NCBI GenBank assembly: GCA_025454565.1
Contig: JALOOE010000015.1
Coordinates: 1-12,758 of the forward strand
From: Anaerolineae bacterium
Lineage (GTDB): Bacteria > Chloroflexota > Anaerolineae > CG2-30-64-16
Length of the DNA stretch: 12,758 nucleotides
Reading direction: 5' to 3'
In this document: positions 12,565-12,758 of the stretch, in pieces
How the letters are laid out: every line of letters begins with the position of its first letter
How positions within the stretch are numbered: position 1 is the stretch's first letter
The notes under the pieces: generated by a model
The model's database searches: none
Seen by the model: the letters and a program-made list of their open reading frames with translations, nothing else
Told to the model about the DNA's origin: nothing
Program-made: the position numbers and the translations under genes

Positions 12565-12627
12565 CTTCACGTTTCACGTTTCACGTTTCACGTTTCACGT
12601 TTCACGTTTCACGTATCACGCATCACG
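12565..12627 (+). repeat. Heptamer tandem repeat, nine copies of TTTCACG type
   Basis: Nine contiguous 7-bp units: CTTCACG, six perfect TTTCACG (12572-12613), TATCACG, CATCACG. Variant units at both edges around a uniform core are typical of a slippage-grown array. It ends beside the GGAG ribosome site (12627-12630) of the next gene. No spacers are present, so it is not CRISPR. Short tandem heptamers of this kind are known in filamentous cyanobacteria; a role here is unknown. Confidence 0.85.
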
Positions 12628-12638
12628 GAGCACACACT

Positions 12639-12758
12639 ATGTCTATCAATGTTGGCATTCTCGGTTTTGCCCACGGGCACGTGGGGATGTATTGCAACCA
12701 GTGGAAGCAGAATCCGGCGCTGGACATCAATCTGGTCGCCGCGTGGGATCACGACGCG
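12639..12758 (+). CDS. Gfo/Idh/MocA-family oxidoreductase, N-terminal fragment
   Basis: The first 40 codons of a gene that runs off the right edge. MSINVGILGFAHGHVGMY matches the dinucleotide-binding N-terminus of the Gfo/Idh/MocA dehydrogenases, where GxxGxAHGHV is a common form of the Rossmann glycine loop. The acidic end of beta2 is visible as VAAWDHD. Such enzymes usually oxidise or reduce sugars or inositols with bound NAD(P) and often follow CUT1 sugar transporters, so a role in processing the imported sugar is likely. GGAG (12627-12630) lies 8 nt before ATG 12639. The catalytic domain is outside the window, so the substrate is unknown. Confidence 0.8.
   Translation, partial: MSINVGILGFAHGHVGMYCNQWKQNPALDINLVAAWDHDA

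Noticed and set aside
12565..12627. CRISPR array
   Set aside because: Units are only 7 bp, directly adjoining, without spacers and without cas genes nearby.
1..12758. tRNA, rRNA or insertion-sequence genes
   Set aside because: I saw no tRNA-like cloverleaf, no rRNA stretch and no transposase motif on either strand, within the limits of reading by eye.

Overview
The window is GC-rich bacterial DNA with densely packed genes. It reads as part of a carbohydrate-utilisation region of a free-living heterotroph. The gene set points to the phylum Chloroflexota: a Tat-type lipoprotein sugar-binding protein with an Ala/Pro linker, a hybrid kinase with degenerate receivers, a regulator with a C-terminal receiver, and short tandem intergenic repeats. 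This assignment is an inference from protein style, since no rRNA or other marker is present.

Region 1 (1-4712, + strand) is a tight catabolic operon that enters from the left. It holds the 3' end of an L-arabinose isomerase (araA), an aldo/keto reductase 2 bp later, a Cys-type sulfatase whose start overlaps the reductase stop by 4 bp, and a DUF1680-family beta-L-arabinofuranosidase 15 bp later behind a near-perfect Shine-Dalgarno. None of the three complete proteins has a signal peptide, so the pathway is probably cytoplasmic: an imported oligosaccharide is desulfated, trimmed to L-arabinose and isomerised to L-ribulose.

Region 2 (4713-5510) holds a small one-gene unit. A sigma70-like promoter is embedded in a perfect 9-bp inverted repeat and is followed by a leader hairpin. 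Next come a 162-aa DUF1269-type membrane protein and an ~80-bp nested palindrome right after its stop codon.

Region 3 (5448-9000) is signal transduction. A six-TM hybrid histidine kinase (+) converges on a regulator (-) that has an HTH-like N-terminus, a dead kinase-like middle and a C-terminal receiver. Their 3' ends overlap by 50 bp, and a perfect inverted repeat there encodes Met-Leu-Glu-Ala in frame on both strands.

Region 4 (8923-12758) is transport. The regulator is divergent from a CUT1-type sugar ABC transporter (binding lipoprotein and two permeases, with no ATPase gene). The divergent intergenic region has three TGGCAC boxes at exact 10-bp spacing plus a palindrome, at activator-like distance from a TATAAT. 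A 13-bp-stem hairpin and an extended -10 promoter separate the binding protein from the permeases. After the permeases come two adjacent tandem-repeat tracts (octamer, then heptamer) and the start of a Gfo/Idh/MocA oxidoreductase.

Working model (inference): the kinase and regulator control uptake of a plant- or alga-derived, possibly sulfated, L-arabinose-containing oligosaccharide through the ABC transporter, and the left-hand operon degrades it inside the cell.
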